15,691 nucleotides of DNA from Bacteroidota bacterium (GTDB taxonomy: Bacteria; Pseudomonadota; Alphaproteobacteria; Puniceispirillales; Puniceispirillaceae). The position numbers and the translations under genes were made by a program. The stretch is from assembly GCA_009936825.1 (NCBI GenBank), contig JAACDV010000073.1, positions 1 to 15,691 of the forward strand. Reading direction: 5' to 3'. A model generated the notes under the pieces. The model worked only from the letters and a program-made list of their open reading frames with translations. It did no database searches and had not been told where the DNA came from. Below are positions 15,656-15,691 of the stretch, piece by piece; positions within the stretch are counted from its first letter, which is position 1; every line of letters begins with the position of its first letter.

Positions 15656-15691
15656 AGTCCAAACAAATTAGTCCAAACAAATCAGACCAAA
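15656..15691. repeat. 14-bp tandem repeats after the ctrA-like gene, running off the window
   Basis: AGTCCAAACAAATT (15656-15669), AGTCCAAACAAATC (15670-15683) and AGACCAAA from 15684 to the window end. At least two and a half copies, 59 bases after the stop codon. Confidence 0.85.

Noticed and set aside
1500..15691. Short tandem repeats as possible CRISPR arrays
   Set aside because: Copies are directly adjacent without spacers, units are only 13-20 bp, each array is different and there are no cas genes.
1..15691. A suppressor tRNA or any other tRNA gene inside the window
   Set aside because: Reading the intergenic gaps I found no cloverleaf-like sequence; all gaps are small and filled by repeats, terminators or AT-rich promoters. 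A computed tRNA scan would be needed to be sure.

Overview
The gene set points to an alphaproteobacterium of intermediate G+C. The window carries a CtrA-type response regulator, a DksA with only one cysteine in its zinc-finger region, a eukaryote-like NADP isocitrate dehydrogenase, and recA-alaS-icd as neighbours, an order common in Alphaproteobacteria. Marine SAR116-like bacteria would fit, but that is only an inference. Most genes are ordinary chromosomal housekeeping genes. I see no phage, transposon, CRISPR array, rRNA or tRNA.  Layout: an aroE-like shikimate dehydrogenase family gene (1-690, minus, cut by the window edge) diverges from a small secreted EF-hand protein (990-1409, plus). 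Facing it is a tightly packed minus-strand cluster, in transcription order: an LysM envelope protein (7011-5857), a phosphatidylserine decarboxylase-like protein (5629-4907), a CDP-alcohol phosphatidyltransferase (4907-4290), an orphan xanthine-dehydrogenase-type molybdenum subunit (4247-1929) and msrB (1932-1534). The last four overlap or nearly touch and look like one operon joining membrane lipid chemistry, a redox enzyme and methionine sulfoxide repair. Next come a LOG family hydrolase (7095-7643, plus) and icd (7890-9107, plus). A bidirectional terminator separates icd from alaS (11929-9266, minus). recA (13366-12254, minus), dksA (14364-13759, minus) and a ctrA-like regulator (14812-15597, plus) complete the window.  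Three things stand out. First, recA and the ctrA-like gene are each interrupted by one in-frame TAG, with perfectly conserved family sequence continuing in the same frame on the far side. Two such lesions, both amber and neither accompanied by other decay, call for a check of error, allelic mutation, suppression or recoding. Second, short tandem duplications of 13-20 bp occur in or beside almost every intergenic gap; at msrB and dksA the repeat starts exactly at the stop codon, and after icd it encodes an in-frame YPE hexapeptide repeat. Third, the decarboxylase-like protein lacks both the self-cleaving serine and the conserved histidine of its family, so it is probably not an active decarboxylase.
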